DNA of 64,000 bases from Timema cristinae (GCA_039000515.1 JBCFYV010009882.1:56159777-56223776); one strand, 5' to 3'. Counted from the first letter of the stretch, positions 48,443-61,893 are shown. Made by a program: numbers and translations. The notes: generated by a model from the sequence alone, not told the origin.

Positions 48443-48983
48443 GTCAAGCTAACATTTCAGAAGGAGTTTCTTTAATGCTGTAAGTAAAAAAATATTTTGA
48501 TTATTAAATGCCTCTAGAAGCTATATGAAGTTTATTTTTTCTTATAAATAAGGTCAGGGATTACGTGATAAAATTTTATTAACATTCAGAAACATACATA
48601 GCGTTTCCTAGTTTCAACACGAAAGATGTACATTAAAAACTTCTTAAATAAAGTTATAATTGTTGATATATCCTGGTGGGAGGGTAAAAAATTGACACTT
48701 GAAAATAATGTTTTCTTCTATAATAATTCGCTCCCCTCCCTCCCCGTTTGTAATTCTGTATTTCACTACCCTCTTATATTTTTAAATATGATACGATTAA
48801 ACAGGAACTCTATATAGATTATAAAGTCATTGAAAGGAAATTTTAAAAATTAGGCGTGGACCGTTCTAAATATCTTCAAGGGGTATCAACATTATTTTTA
48901 AATATCTCAGCAAAGACTACTTCAAATAGATTCCAGGGGAATATATTTTTAATACCAGGTGTGGACCATTCCAAACGCTTAGT
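48365..48983. other. No gene seen beyond the SINE fragment
   Basis: AT-rich DNA. The words GGCGTGGACC(G/A)TTC(T/C)AAA and GTGTGGACCATTCCAAACGC recur near 48853 and 48959, a possible two-copy repeat of about 105 bases with little conservation between them. Confidence 0.4.
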
Positions 48984-48998
48984 AGCTATAATAGTATA

Positions 48999-49140
48999 AA
49001 TGTAACTATATAGTTATAATATAAATACATTATATATATATATATTGTAACTATATAGTTATAATATAAATACATTATATATATATATATATATTGTAAC
49101 TATATAGTTATAATATAAATACATTATATATATATAGTTA
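48999..49140. repeat. Three-copy tandem repeat with palindromic GTAACTATATAGTTA core
   Basis: The unit TGTAACTATATAGTTATAAT, then ATAAATACAT(TATA)n, starts at 49001, 49046 and 49095 (periods 45 and 49). Length differences are confined to the (AT)n part. The core is a near-palindrome. Confidence 0.9.
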
Positions 49141-49640
49141 CATATATATTTGTATATACTTTTAATATAAATACATACAACTATATATGTAATTATGTAT
49201 ATTTATAAAATATTTATATCAATATATTTGTATAAACGTACGTTTATATAGATACATATTTACATATAGATTTTCATTAATATTAATATATACATATATG
49301 TATTTAAATATACATACATAATATACATACGTATATATATACATAAGTATATATATATATGTATTTAAATATATATATTTATATAAATATATACATACGT
49401 ATATATATATATATACACATATATATATACACACATATATATACATACGTATATATTTATATATATTGTAATATAATTATATATAGTATATATATTAATA
49501 TATAATTATATTCATAAATATATATATAGATATGTAAAATATATTATTATATTTATATATGTATATATTTATACTATATATTAATATCTATTGAAATAAA
49601 TATGTTACATATATTTATTTAAATATATAATATTTATATA
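49141..49640. repeat. AT-rich low-complexity block
   Basis: Continuous TATA/TACA/TATG/TAAA mixtures. The 49219-49446 frame (Y/I-only protein) is an artefact. Confidence 0.85.
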
Positions 49641-49727
49641 TGGTCGAAGCTTTATAGGAATTTTCTTCAGGGAACATCTCTCCACAAACTTAGGTTATAC
49701 CATTTCCTAATAATTGTGAATATATTT

Positions 49728-50820
49728 AAAAAAATGGGTGTGTGTACTTATGTACGCGCGTGAGAAGTTATACTTCTTTGGCATCATTAAAAACTAAAAG
49801 AATCTTAGATTGATGAATAAGATATATTGTAGAGAATTAGATATTAGAAATTAATAATAAGTATTTAAAATTGAAAATTAATAGTTTAATAATATGTATA
49901 TATAATTATTAAAAATAAAATTTAGAAAATAATAAATATATATGACATAATTTGTACTAAATATTATAGTATTCTTAATTTTAAATATTTATTATTGATT
50001 ATTTAATATTTTAAAAGTGAATTAATAAATTTAATATTAAATTCAAAAATTGAATTCAAGTTTATTCATTTTTTAAATATTTATTATTTTCTTAATTTAA
50101 TATTCACTTTTCATTTTTATCAATAAGTTTTCATTAAATTCGTTCATTTATTTTTATAAATATTTATTATTTATTCAATTTAATAATAAATATTAAAAAT
50201 TAATATTTTAATTTGATGTTCGATTTAAATTTTTATCACAAATTTTTTATTAAGTGTTTTATTAATTTTATTTCTTTATTTTGTAAATATTAAATAACCA
50301 ATGATAAATATTTAACAATAATAATTTAATAATATTTAGTATTAATTATGTTAAATAATAATATTTTAATTTATATCAATAAATAATACATACGGATAGT
50401 TAACCTCAATTATATTGGAGCACTTGAAAATGTCTATAATCACAATTTTTTTCACTAATATTTACGAATAGTAAATAATATTAATCAAAATATTCAATTT
50501 AAATCACTACTGAATATAATTTATTAGCACATATATAATTCGCACTTGTATGAAACTAAAACACGTATTGTGAATGTAGAAACTAGAAACATGTGTATAA
50601 ATATTATATATATGAAAACAGTGATCAGAGGCGACGAGCGTACCAACATGCGCGACTAACAGAGGTTCTATTTCTATTTTGTTGGTAGCTTTCTTTTTTT
50701 CGAGACTTAATGAGCGGTTTAGCTTCAACCTGTTACTTTTGTGTTACAGTGATGCGCGCGCATCTTAAAATTTCACTCTCATCATTTTTTCATAACGTGC
50801 CTAAAGAAGTATAACTTCAA
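49728..50820. mobile_element. Repeat element of unknown class, copy B (uninterrupted)
   Basis: The complete partner of 22819-24120, about 1090 bases. The left end has ATGGGTGTGTGTACTTATG, then ACGCGCGTGAGAAGTTATAC and TTCTTTGGCATCATT. The right end has GATGCGCGCGCATC (perfect palindrome, 50751-50764), ending CTAAAGAAGTATAACTTC. The two ends therefore share an inverted GAAGTTATACTTCTTT(A)GGCA block, which is itself a small palindrome (GAAGT-TAT-ACTTC). About 500 bases of almost pure A/T (49800-50330) occupy the left interior and are absent from copy A. The right 480 bases align with copy A at a constant offset of 26,700 and about 96% identity. The shared 73-codon minus-strand frame is at 50507-50728. 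No transposase is seen; likely non-autonomous. Confidence 0.75.
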
Positions 50821-52985
50821 AAAACAAGCCAATTTGAAAAACGTTTAAAGGTTGCTTTTTAATAGATAAAATAAAAAAGTTTGAAAAACCTAATTAATTT
50901 CTTATATAGAGTTTTCTTTATGAATTTTAAAGTAAATAATTATTTCTTATATAGTTTACAATTATCACTTCTGGTATCACCAAGTCTACAAAAACATTAG
51001 CTAGTTTGTAATTAATTAGGAAACCAACGGAAGCCCTTTCGACAGCGAGATATCCATCGAAGGTGGATGTCCTTAGATGATTACATTTTCACTACTTTTA
51101 AAGGGACAAACTATATAGAAGAATACTCAATTTAGATATGTTTTTTTAGATTGTTTTTAGATAAGATAAAGGATTCTTAGTCTGGGAAGTTACGCTCCTA
51201 AAAGAAAACGTAAAGATCTTGTAGATGAATATGCAGGCTTATCCCAAATATTAGTGTACTAAGGGACCCAAATTATTATGACACGTAAGGGAAGAGGTAA
51301 GTGGAAATAAAAGTTGTGTTAGGACGAAGAAAGTTATTCTCTTCACTGGAAATATAAGTTATAAGTATAGTATCTAGGAGTTTAATTAATACTGTAATAA
51401 ATACATATGTATTAAAATATGGTTATAAATCCTCTACCCTTCTATACCTCAATAAAACAAACCAACATACACAGACACCTCGATAAGAGATACGACCAAC
51501 TTCTATCCACACCAGTGGTCTCTGGTGTCAGTGACACCTTATATTTTATTTAGGGTTAATTTGAAAATTGTTTCCCAATAACGATCTATCTCAAAGACTT
51601 TTCCATTCGTTTTGTGGACTATAACTAACCCATTTTCTCTATATAACTTTACTGTTACCATTTATAACCTTAGTTTTGAAAATGCATGTAAATGAAGAAA
51701 TTGTAGTTTAAAAATGATTTTATTCACAAGCTACCCGCATTGCTGAGGTACTACAGGTCAAGCTCGTCTAGACTGGTTTGTTATTGAGGTGGGGGGTGGG
51801 GTATTAATTCAAGCTAGGCTTAATTTAGTTGGTTCTTTCTTTATAGTGTTACATTCTCTCACCAAACAATTCAAGTATATTTCTTCTATATTCTATTTTT
51901 CTAATCCTTACCACATAATTATAGTTAAAAGGTGATGTTTAGAAAAAATATTATGATGCAGTACAAAAAGAATATATTGAACGTTCTACTTGAATAAACA
52001 CCATTTACAAAAAAATATTCCATCCTGCTTACCTTGTTTTAAAATAATTGTTTATTACTAATCTATATCTCTTAATTGTGTTTCTCCAAAACTATAAATT
52101 TGTTCATGTTCATTATCGGCCATTAGTATTAAAAAATTTGAGAAGCGTTGGTCAAGCAACCCTGTGGGGACTTGGTATATCAGTTGTGTTAAGCGATAGT
52201 AATATATTGACATAGCTAGATGTTAGGGAGCGATTTAGTATTGAATCGATGATATCAGCTCTCTCACCTGTCTCAACCCCCCCTCTAGAGATTCAAATTA
52301 ATAGATTGTGGATTTGCATAGTACGGATTATTGATTTGAAATCAATTCAGTTTAACAGACACGGATACAATTGTATTACAATGAGCACGTTTAAATAGAT
52401 CAATTCAATACAATGGTTTATTTTCTTAAGAGTCACTTTCAATGGAAGTTTGACTGGTGTACTATTACTTTATTATTAATACAATATATTTAAACAAATT
52501 TATTACATTTGTTTAACTATTTTAGAGACATACTTTTATTGAACCTTTTATATATATTTGGTATTGCAATTTTCTTAGTTAATATCACTTTTGCGAATTA
52601 CTGTCACTAATATCTATTTGGTACTCTCGATGCTTTATTTAAATTTTGTTTACAATTAGATATTTAAAGCAAAACCTCTTTTATTGGGAATAATGTTCTA
52701 AATATTAGGTAATCCTTGTTTAAAAAATTTAAATCATTGTTAGAATATTCTCATTGAAATGATAATTTTGTTATCAATACTTAAATTTGTATTAAATAAA
52801 AGTAAGAATATTATGATTAATTATGTTAGTTTATATTTACGATATGTTTTATAATGTTTAAAAGCTCAATTTTATGGCAACAATAATCAAATGTTCGTGT
52901 ATGTATATGGTTATTTACTCAAGACGAGACGAGCTATTTAACATATCAAGCCATTATAATCTCATGATTTATATAATTAACCAAT
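50821..52985. other. No gene seen; possible MITE at 51446-51790
   Basis: Mostly unique AT-rich DNA. CCTCAATAAAACAAACC near 51447 and its near-complement GGTTTGTTATTGAGG near 51774 form inverted ends about 340 bases apart, with balanced-composition DNA between them. The inverted ends are short, so the element call is weak. Confidence 0.4.
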
Positions 52986-53659
52986 AAAAACGCATAAAAT
53001 ATATTTTTTCTGTATCAAGAACTCTCACACAATGTTCCGTTTGTTGCAAAAATGAATCTTTTGAAAGTAAAAATAAGTCAAAATTTGTAAACAAATTGAC
53101 CGTCATTAAAACCATGAAAAATATATTTTCTTCATATTTTAATAATGGTTTTGGGGATTATTAACTGTACCAACAAAAACAAAGTTAATTAAAGAAAATT
53201 GTTTTTGTGTGTATAAATAATTAAAACTTAATTGTATATTTTAAACAATCATACAGTATTTATAATTGTTAGTAGATCTATAAGATGTATTAATTTTAAA
53301 TAACTTTCGTAGACAAAAAAGAAAATATGTTATATACTTTTGTTTGAAAGAAAAGAAATCAAAGCGCATTTTTTATGTGGATCCGTTTGTTTATCAGTAA
53401 GTACTAGGACCTTAGCTATCACTAAATTATGCTAAATTATTCCACTTGAGATACTTGTTCTTTAAATATAAGTCATTAGATTTAGTCGTTGACACTGCTA
53501 TAATTTATTGTTTAGGTAAGTTAGATTATCTAAAATTTAAACACCTCATAATATTTCAGTAATATTATAGAAAGTAAAACAATAAAATTGAATTGTTCTA
53601 GATTCAGTTTGAGGAGTCAACATACATTTTTGATTTTGGTCAGCTTAAATGTTTAGTGT

Positions 53660-54005
53660 TATATACAGAGTGAATAGTAATTCGCGTATACTGACAGTAC
53701 CACATGATTAGGTGGGTAAATATAAGTTGAAAACACTCTTTGCAAAAAATCCTATAACTTATGAGAAAATATACATTAAAGTTAAAGAGGAGTGATATGT
53801 CAACGCTCTGCCCGAAGCATATATCAAACCTATATGTAAGTTCATAGTATGTGTTTGAAGGTTGATCCTCGCATAGCTATGCATTTCTCCATATGTTGTA
53901 TGAATTCATTGTGCACACGGTGGCACGTGGTAAACTGTCGTTAACATCCGCATGGATCCGTGCCACAATATTCTCGTTTGACTGCGCTGGGACGTCAGGT
54001 GGATG
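53660..54005 (-). pseudogene. C-terminal relic of a mariner-like transposase, copy 1
   Basis: On the minus strand one frame from about 53983 reads VPAQSNENIVARIHADVND, followed by a stop and then YRFDICFGQSVDIS. This is the pattern (ELRARI..AV......W.....YRLDICR...G.HIE) found at the C-terminus of DUF4817-type mariner transposases. It ends near 53665 with TACTATTCACTCTGTATATA, like an element terminus (complement TATACAGAGTGAATAGTA). The catalytic domain is missing. The assignment is from pattern recognition only. Confidence 0.5.
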
Positions 54006-55424
54006 CACCATTGCTTTGAATTGATCACCTAAGAAAAATAAGATATATACGTTATCAAAATTATAACCAAATGTGATAAAGTATAGTAGCCATTAAATAA
54101 AGCCTAATTTTATTTAAAATTTTACATAAAGATTATTTACATTGAGATAATAAGGGCATACTTGTGTACAAATGAAACTTGAACCTTTTCAAAAAAATTG
54201 ACCACCCTAATATATATACATTTCAGTGGCATAATCTCTGGGTATGCTAGTCCTGCGCCACATACCCATAATTGTATGGACTAGTTTCTTAATTCTATGC
54301 TGACTGTGCAAACTGTGTAAATAGTAATATTTAATTTGTGAATTAATATACATGTATAAAGTACCTGTATTATTAATTTGTAAACTAATATTGGTTCATA
54401 TTCAAAGAATATTGTGTTTTAAGTAATTATTCTTCCAAAAGAGTCTACCTACCCAGCTTATGAAGCCCTGGACCTGCTGCTTGAAAACAGCAGGCAAAGT
54501 TAGAGAAGATCCTATAACCTTGATCAACACTCCCCCTTCCCCCTCACCAACAAACATTGACCAATGAAGTAGGGTGTTTACAACCCAGGGCCTGCTGAAT
54601 AATTATCGCAAGTAAAACAGTGTGCCAATTATTGAACAAATATTCAAGAATCAACATCACAACGATTTTATTTACGAAGCTAGTATAGCTCAAATAAATA
54701 AAAATATTAAATAATATTTGTAAAATAGTCGTATAAACAACCAGATTAAAATTATCTATTAATTAAATACATATTTGATTATATTTATGCATTCTAGGCA
54801 CATGTATCATCATCTATTTGGCAATAATATCTACCACCATCTTAGAGTATACACTGGTGAAAAGGAAGGGGTTGGGGGCGATGAGAGTCTAGTTTAACTG
54901 GAGTAGCTAGACAGTGATTTTGTTTTTTTATTATGAAGTATTTATGGAGTTTTAACCTTGTTATTTTAGTATTTGCTTATAAGTTTATAATTTTTTGCCG
55001 CATATATTATCTAATTATTATTCATTGTGATTTTATACATCAAAGAATCCCAAAAGTTAGGAGTGTATTTTCACAATTTCAAAATTATTTATCAGGAAAA
55101 GGTAAAATTAAATTTATTCTCAGATGTAAATGTCTTAGCACTAAACAAATGACGTAGCGATAGAGTAATAGGCTTACTAGGAAAAAATCTCCCCTCTGTT
55201 TGTGGTATCACAATTTACGGATCTAAATAGCTTCTAGAGCATAATTAGAATTTAATAAATTGTCTTAGGCACATAATAAGTACTATTATTGCAACGTGAG
55301 TTGGACAATCTATCTTATTATTCCTACCAAGTTCTGATAGATGCTTGATCCATGTATTATATCATTCTACTCTTTTGTTTTAGTTTTTTTACTTTTCGTA
55401 TCGTTATCTGTGAGTTCGACACCT

Positions 55425-55515
55425 AATCACAGTCAGTAGTTTGCCTGCCCACTGAACTAAGGGTTCCGGGTTTGATTTCCGCAATTGCCAAAAAAAAAAA
55501 AAATCTATGGTAAGA
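55425..55515 (+). mobile_element. tRNA-like SINE head with poly(A), copy 1
   Basis: An A-box-like CAGTCAGTAGTTTGCCTGCC (about 55430) and a B-box CCGGGTTTGATTTCCGC (about 55466-55482) are separated by a normal distance and followed by AATTGCC and 14 A residues. This could be a tRNA-derived retroposon with a poly(A) tail or a retroposed tRNA-like pseudogene. The poly(A) tail distinguishes it from the (ATA)n-tailed SINEs elsewhere. Confidence 0.5.
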
Positions 55516-55743
55516 TTTGGATTTCCCTTCTAACGATGTAGAATTAACAGCTGAGTGCTGTTCTTTTATAGATTTAAGTTAATTTAAAAATCGTGTGCTG
55601 ATATAATCATTGGCTGAGAGAGTGCACGCTAAATGCCTCAAATAAATGAAAACTCTACCTGAGTGTACTTTTAATTACATTCAACCAATTGAATAAGGTA
55701 TTTCACTTTTATTCAGTCAGGAGTGTGCTCATAACACTCTTAC

Positions 55744-56252
55744 TGTGGATTCACACGTTCGCTGTAAACGCAAGCAATGCTGATATTTGGTCACATGAAA
55801 ACTCTAATTGAATCCCAAGAAGTCCGCCTAGTCCGCATAGCCCACAATGCTCGAGTAGAGATAATTTCAACTTTTCCAGCGCTTCTACAGAAAACCGGCC
55901 AAGAAGAACCCATTAGCGTATGCGCAAACTTTCAAACATGCGTTATTTATAAAAACAGCACATTCTCAAGATGGCGTATCTCAAAAGTGATGACTAAAAA
56001 CGACAGTTTATTGGAAGCCACGAGTTTTATCGTTGACAAAATCAAACCTAGGCAATAAGTAAAACATTTAGTTTTATTTTAAATATAGTAATTTGCACTG
56101 ATTGTAATATTCTCGTTTTTATGTTTTACGTTTCAATGCATCATTGGTAAACAGAGATTCCCAAATTTACCCAAGCGTGTGAACAGCTGCACCACTAAAC
56201 GGAGCTGACTTACTGCACTGCTTTCAAATTTCAGCGTACGTGTCAATTCACC
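55744..56252. mobile_element. Short inverted-repeat DNA element, copy 1
   Basis: The left end GTGGATTCACACGTTCGCTG (55745) and the reverse complement of the right end GTGAATTGACACGTACGCTG (from 56251) match at 17 of 20 positions, so this is a roughly 507-bp element with terminal inverted repeats. A further GCGTGTGAACAGC inside the right part (about 56175) repeats the theme. It holds a 93-codon frame (55777-56058) with no recognisable domain, and I do not claim it as a gene. The composition is more balanced than the flanks. No target-site duplication is obvious. Possibly a MITE of the hAT or Harbinger type. Confidence 0.6.
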
Positions 56253-56827
56253 TTCAGCCCGGACATTTTTAGGCCTACTTAAATATCTGATTAATTAAGG
56301 TATTGCGATGAACTGCAGTGTGCTGTGTTTTGATATTCCATTACACTTTGAGTGGATGATAATCATCAGTAATTTCACGTTTTGGTATGTTTTGTGCATA
56401 GTTCTGGTGTACTTTTATGAAGTCAGAATATGGAGTAGGTTGTAAAGTTGGATATTCAAACAAAGATATAAATAAGTTGAAAAATAATGACGAGGGGAGT
56501 TAGGAGGCGCGAAGTTTCCCAAAATAGCATGCGAGTACGAAAATATAATAAACGTTTGAGAAATATTGTTCTAAAATAGAGGTACTTATGTTTGAATATT
56601 TCCAGGTAAAGCATCTCTTGATCTTCTTGGTCAACGGTGGTTAAGAGTCTTTGAACCCCGAATACACCCTGCAGGTTGTAATTTTATCAGAATACGCCAC
56701 TGATACATTTTGTCAGGATGTTAATATTTAAGTCTACTGTTATAATTCAAATTATTTTGTAGGACAGTAGTGTTTCGTAAGCTCACAATAGAATGAGAAA
56801 ATAGTACGTCAATTTATACTAAAAAAT

Positions 56828-57283
56828 CCATGTCTAACCCGTGGTCCACGGTCTCCTTGTGGACCCCGAGTTCGGTTTGTGTGGACTACCAGCTCAAATT
56901 GAAATACTTCAAATAGCAGACATAAACAACTAACATTGGTTCAGAAGAAAATTAAGTTTCTAGACAAATGAGTAAAATGCCACTTGTGTAATGTATTTAC
57001 CATATATGTATATTTTTAAAATAAATAACTATTCATAGGTGTTTTTATTATTTTTTGTCTGACGAGAATTACTTGCTAAATTTCATTAAGTTTCCAGACT
57101 CATGAGTATAATGCCACTTATGTAATTTATATATCATCTATGTATTTATTAAAAATAACTTACTATTCATATGCGTTTTTATTATATTTGGGAATTAGAT
57201 CCTACAAATATCATGTATGGCCCCCAGTCAATCCCTCTAGAACTTAGGAGGCCATGAGTCGGAGAAACGTTTGGACATGCCTG
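56828..57283. mobile_element. hAT-type MITE with internal direct duplication, copy 1
   Basis: The left end CCATGTCTAACCCGTGGTCC and the reverse complement of the right end CAGGCATGTCCAAACG share CATGTCNAANC, the terminal style of hAT elements, over a length of about 455 bases. The middle holds two diverged direct copies of a ~140-base segment: ATTAAGTTTCTAGACAAATG (about 56950) and ATTAAGTTTCCAGACTCATG (about 57085), each continuing with ATGCCACTT(G/A)TGTAAT and TATTCATA(G/T)G. No coding capacity. Confidence 0.65.
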
Positions 57284-57852
57284 ATCTAAACCAAGACGTG
57301 GTATTCTGTCACGCTAGGTTGTCTTGACATATATTTTGTATTAAAACATTTATTTTAGTCACTTGTTTGAATATAGATGTTATAAATAGCTAAAATTAAG
57401 TTGTGAGGACAAGGATTGATATTCAGAGATATTTATAGAAACTTATAATTGTGAACTGTGAAGGGAAGAATTTAAAACAACCTCCATCTCACCGGGTTCA
57501 ACTTTGAGTCTCCATCCTCAATTAACAAGTAAATTGTCGACACTTTAATGAAAGATTACAGATAAAGAGGTAATTTGTAGCAAATGTACTTGCATCAACT
57601 TTTAGAAAGAAGCGTAGACCAAAATCAATGAGCATTGAATGAAGGTAGTTATCCCCACTGTACTCAGTTGGGATTTTACCTCCAATAATTTCTTCAACAA
57701 CGACAGGCAGTAGTGAGAACCTTGGGCATGAGACACAGCTTGAGTTGTGAAAATCACAATAAATAAAGGTTTTGGAATCAGATAAGAAGCCTAACGATGT
57801 ATACAAAAGCATAATATATTTTAGTAAAAGTGATTTGTGAAATAAACAATAA

Positions 57853-59135
57853 GCGAAATAAGTATTTTGTAACTTAATGTATATTTGATGCTTTTATGTG
57901 ATATTTGATAATATTGCATAGCTCATAAACACCGATAAGATAAAGATCGTAGTTATATAGTTTATATGAAATAAGATATTATATACAGTACATGATTGAT
58001 TCAAAAGTTAAATGAAAGCAAGTATATGGTTTTATTTTATACAAACATAATAACCTGATATTAAAAACTGAAACTCGCTTCTAGTTAAACATACATAACT
58101 ATTTTGGTTTATAAGTAATGTTTTCCAGGCCTCTTCACTTTGCATTCATATCATAACCCTAACACATATAAAATTCAAATTCTTTACTAAATCATATATA
58201 TTTTGAAATATATTCTTTAATATAGAAAATCCTATTAATAAATAAGAAAAACTATGAATAAAATTAATTTATCAAATTTTTATCAGGTTAATTTTATTTA
58301 TATTATGTATAATTTTATGTATTTTATGTATAGGATGTATATGTATATTATATTGTATTATATTGCAGAATTAGTTATTCGTAAATCACGAGAGATCTTT
58401 GTGCGTATAGCTGAAAATTAAAATAAATCTAGCACAAAGGATGATATTTACATTATAGAGAACATAATATTATACATTAAAAAAATTGTTAGTATACTCT
58501 TTGACAATTTCAGAGTTTAGAGAAATAATAATAAATGTCATGACATATTTGGGCTACCATATCCAAATCAATCGTTCCTTGGTAAAATTTCACCTCCTCC
58601 TTCACCTCAAAGTACCAACTCATCCCCTATATTTTATTTTTTTTTGTTATACCCTCTCAACTGATCTCTAGAGAGCGGTCAAATCATTCCAATATCATGT
58701 TGATACATATTTGCAAAAGTGGTATATATCACTGCCCAAAACGTAATAGAAAAACGCTCTCTTAGTTTGGTTCAAATATATCGAATTATAGGACTTATGT
58801 AAATGTGTCAATGTACTAATTATACTCTTAAATATGGTAAGATGAAAAAATATGTTGTTATAGCTCAAATATAAATAACAATGATAAATTAATGAAAGCA
58901 GTAACAATTGTTTCAAAATACTCTCTTAGTGTATGTAATGTGTTTCTCATAGAATATAGGTATTTCTTATAAGCTATTATTCTTTTTAATGATTATAGCT
59001 GTTTTGGTATATATTTAATTTAAATCAAACTAATAAATAATTATTGTTTCTTAAAACCCGTCAAACATAATATAGGCCTATACGTATTTGTATTAAGATT
59101 TGTGATGGTAAATACATATTAATAATTTTTTTGAA
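57853..59135. other. Part of the first duplication unit without a visible partner
   Basis: AT-rich DNA with no gene seen. Whether it is repeated after 64000 decides if the duplication unit is 6.15 kb long or if this is a spacer between two 4.85-kb copies. Confidence 0.5.
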
Positions 59136-59809
59136 AAAACGCATAAAAATATATTTTTTCTGTATCAAGAACTCTCACACAATGTTCCGTTTGTTGCAAA
59201 AATGAATCTTTTGAAAGTAAAAATAAGTCAAAATTTGTAAACAAATTGACCGTCATTAAAACCATGAAAAATATATTTTCTTCATATTTTAATAATGGTT
59301 TTGGGGATTATTAACTGTACCAACAAAAACAAAGTTAATTAAAGAAAATTGTTTTTGTGTGTATAAATAATTAAAACTTAATTGTATATTTTAAACAATC
59401 ATACAGTATTTATAATTGTTAGTAGATCTATAAGATGTATTAATTTTAAATAACTTTCGTAGACAAAAAAGAAAATATGTTATATACTTTTGTTTGAAAG
59501 AAAAGAAATCAAAGCGCATTTTTTATGTGGATCCGTTTGTTTATTAGTAAGTACTAGGACCTTAGCTATCACTAAATTATGCTAAATTATTCCACTTGAG
59601 ATACTTGTTCTTTAAATATAAGTCATTAGATTTAGTCGTTGACACTGCTATAATTTATTGTTTAGGTAAGTTAGATTATCTAAAATTTAAACACCTCATA
59701 ATATTTCAGTAATATTATAGAAAGTAAAACAATAAAATTGAATTGTTCTAGATTCAGTTTGAGGAGTCAACATACATTTTTGATTTTGGTCAGCTTAAAT
59801 GTTTAGTGT

Positions 59810-60155
59810 TATATACAGAGTGAATAGTAATTCGCGTATACTGACAGTACCACATGATTAGGTGGGTAAATATAAGTTGAAAACACTCTTTGCAAAAAAT
59901 CCTATAACTTATGAGAAAATATACATTAAAGTTAAAGAGGAGTGATATGTCAACGCTCTGCCCGAAGCATATATCAAACCTATATGTAAGTTCATAGTAT
60001 GTGTTTGAAGGTTGATCCTCGCATAGCTATGCATTTCTCCATATGTTGTATGAATTCATTGTGCACACGGTGGCACGTGGTAAACTGTCGTTAACATCCG
60101 CATGGATCCGTGCCACAATATTCTCGTTTGACTGCGCTGGGACGTCAGGTGGATG
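59810..60155 (-). pseudogene. C-terminal relic of a mariner-like transposase, copy 2
   Basis: The counterpart of 53660-54005 in the second unit of the tandem duplication. I see no difference between the two. Confidence 0.5.
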
Positions 60156-61573
60156 CACCATTGCTTTGAATTGATCACCTAAGAAAAATAAGATATATAC
60201 GTTATCAAAATTATAACCAAATGTGATAAAGTATAGTAGCCATTAAATAAAGCCTAATTTTATTTAAAATTTTACATAAAGATTATTTACATTGAGATAA
60301 TAAGGGCATACTTGTGTACAAATGAAACTTGAACCTTTTCAAAAAAATTGACCACCCTAATATATATACATTTCAGTGGCATAATCTCTGGGTATGCTAG
60401 TCCTGCGCCACATACCCATAATTGTATGGACTAGTTTCTTAATTCTATGCTGACTGTGCAAACTGTGTAAATAGTAATATTTAATTTGTGAATTAATATA
60501 CATGTATAAAGTACCTGTATTATTAATTTGTAAACTAATATTGGTTCATATTCAAAGAATATTGTGTTTTAAGTAATTATTCTTCCAAAAGAGTCTACCT
60601 ACCCAGCTTATGAAGCCCTGGACCTGCTGCTTGAAAACAGCAGGCAAAGTTAGAGAAGATCCTATAACCTTGATCAACACTCCCCCTTCCCCCTCACCAA
60701 CAAACATTGACCAATGAAGTAGGGTGTTTACAACCCAGGGCCTGCTGAATAATTATCGCAAGTAAAACAGTGTGCCAATTATTGAACAAATATTCAAGAA
60801 TCAACATCACAACGATTTTATTTACGAAGCTAGTATAGCTCAAATAAATAAAAATATTAAATAATATTTGTAAAATAGTCGTATAAACAACCAGATTAAA
60901 ATTATCTATTAATTAAATACATATTTGATTATATTTATGCATTCTAGGCACATGTATCATCATCTATTTGGCAATAATATCTACCACCATCTTAGAGTAT
61001 ACACTGGTGAAAAGGAAGGGGGGTGGGGGCGATGAGAGTCTAGTTTAACTGGAGTAGCTAGACAGTGATTTTGTTTTTTTTATTATGAAGTATTTATGGA
61101 GTTTTAACCTTGTTATTTTAGTATTTGCTTATAAGTTTATAATTTTTTGCCGCATATATTATCTAATTATTATTCATTGTGATTTTATACATCAAAGAAT
61201 CCCAAAAGTTAGGAGTGTATTTTCACAATTTCAAAATTATTTATCAGGAAAAGGTAAAATTAAATTTATTCTCAGATGTAAATGTCTTAGCACTAAACAA
61301 ATGACGTAGCGATAGAGTAATAGGCTTACTAGGAAAAAATCTCCCCTCTGTTTGTGGTATCACAATTTACGGATCTAAATAGCTTCTAGAGCATAATTAG
61401 AATTTAATAAATTGTCTTAGGCACATAATAAGTACTATTATTGCAACGTGAGTTGGACAATCTATCTTATTATTCCTACCAAGTTCTGATAGATGCTTGA
61501 TCCATGTATTATATCATTCTACTCTTTTGTTTTAGTTTTTTTACTTTTCGTATCGTTATCTGTGAGTTCGACA

Positions 61574-61662
61574 CCTAATCTCAGTCAGTAGTTTGCCTGC
61601 CCACTGAACTAAGGGTTCCGGGTTTGATTTCCGCAATTGCCAAAAAAAAAAATCTATGGTAA
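61574..61662 (+). mobile_element. tRNA-like SINE head with poly(A), copy 2
   Basis: The counterpart of 55425-55515. It differs by one base in the A-box region (CTCAGTCAG versus CACAGTCAG) and by three fewer A residues in the tail. Confidence 0.5.
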
Positions 61663-61893
61663 GATTTGGATTTCCCTTCTAACGATGTAGAATTAACAGC
61701 TGAGTGCTGTTCTTTTATAGATTTAAGTTAATTTATAAATCGTGTGCTGATATAATCATTGGCTGAGAGAGTGCACGCTAAATGCCTCAAATAAATGAAA
61801 ACTCTACCTGAGTGTACTTTTAATTACATTCAACCAATTGAATAAGGTATTTCACTTTTATTCAGTCAGGAGTGTGCTCATAACACTCTTACT

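Larger units (their letters stand above)
52986..59135. repeat. Tandem duplication, first unit (about 6.15 kb)
   Basis: The sequence from about 52986 (AAAAACGCATAAAA) reappears from about 59136. The offset is 6150 at the left, 6152 after two small insertions near 61021 and 61080, 6149 after a shorter poly(A) tract, and 6148 at the right end of the window. Copy 1 can be compared up to 57852. The stretch 57853-59135 is seen once and would be expected again beyond 64000 if the repeat is complete. The breakpoint lies in A-rich DNA with shared AAAAACGCATAAAA, suggesting microhomology or slippage. No recognisable gene is inside. Four mobile-element relics are annotated separately. Confidence 0.95.

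Noticed and set aside
49001..49140. CRISPR-like array
   Set aside because: Units are nearly identical with only (AT)n length changes between them, with no unique spacers, and the DNA is eukaryotic.
49219..49446. 75-codon Y/I/V-rich minus frame
   Set aside because: Artefact of low-complexity AT sequence.
54933..55157. 74-codon protein gene (also at 61085-61309)
   Set aside because: A/T-biased, hydrophobic start and no domain. Conservation between the two copies only reflects the recent tandem duplication.
57522..57812. 96-codon minus-strand protein gene (also at 63670-63960)
   Set aside because: Complex-looking sequence but no recognised family, no confirmed splice sites, and identity between copies is uninformative. 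Possibly an exon, not supportable.
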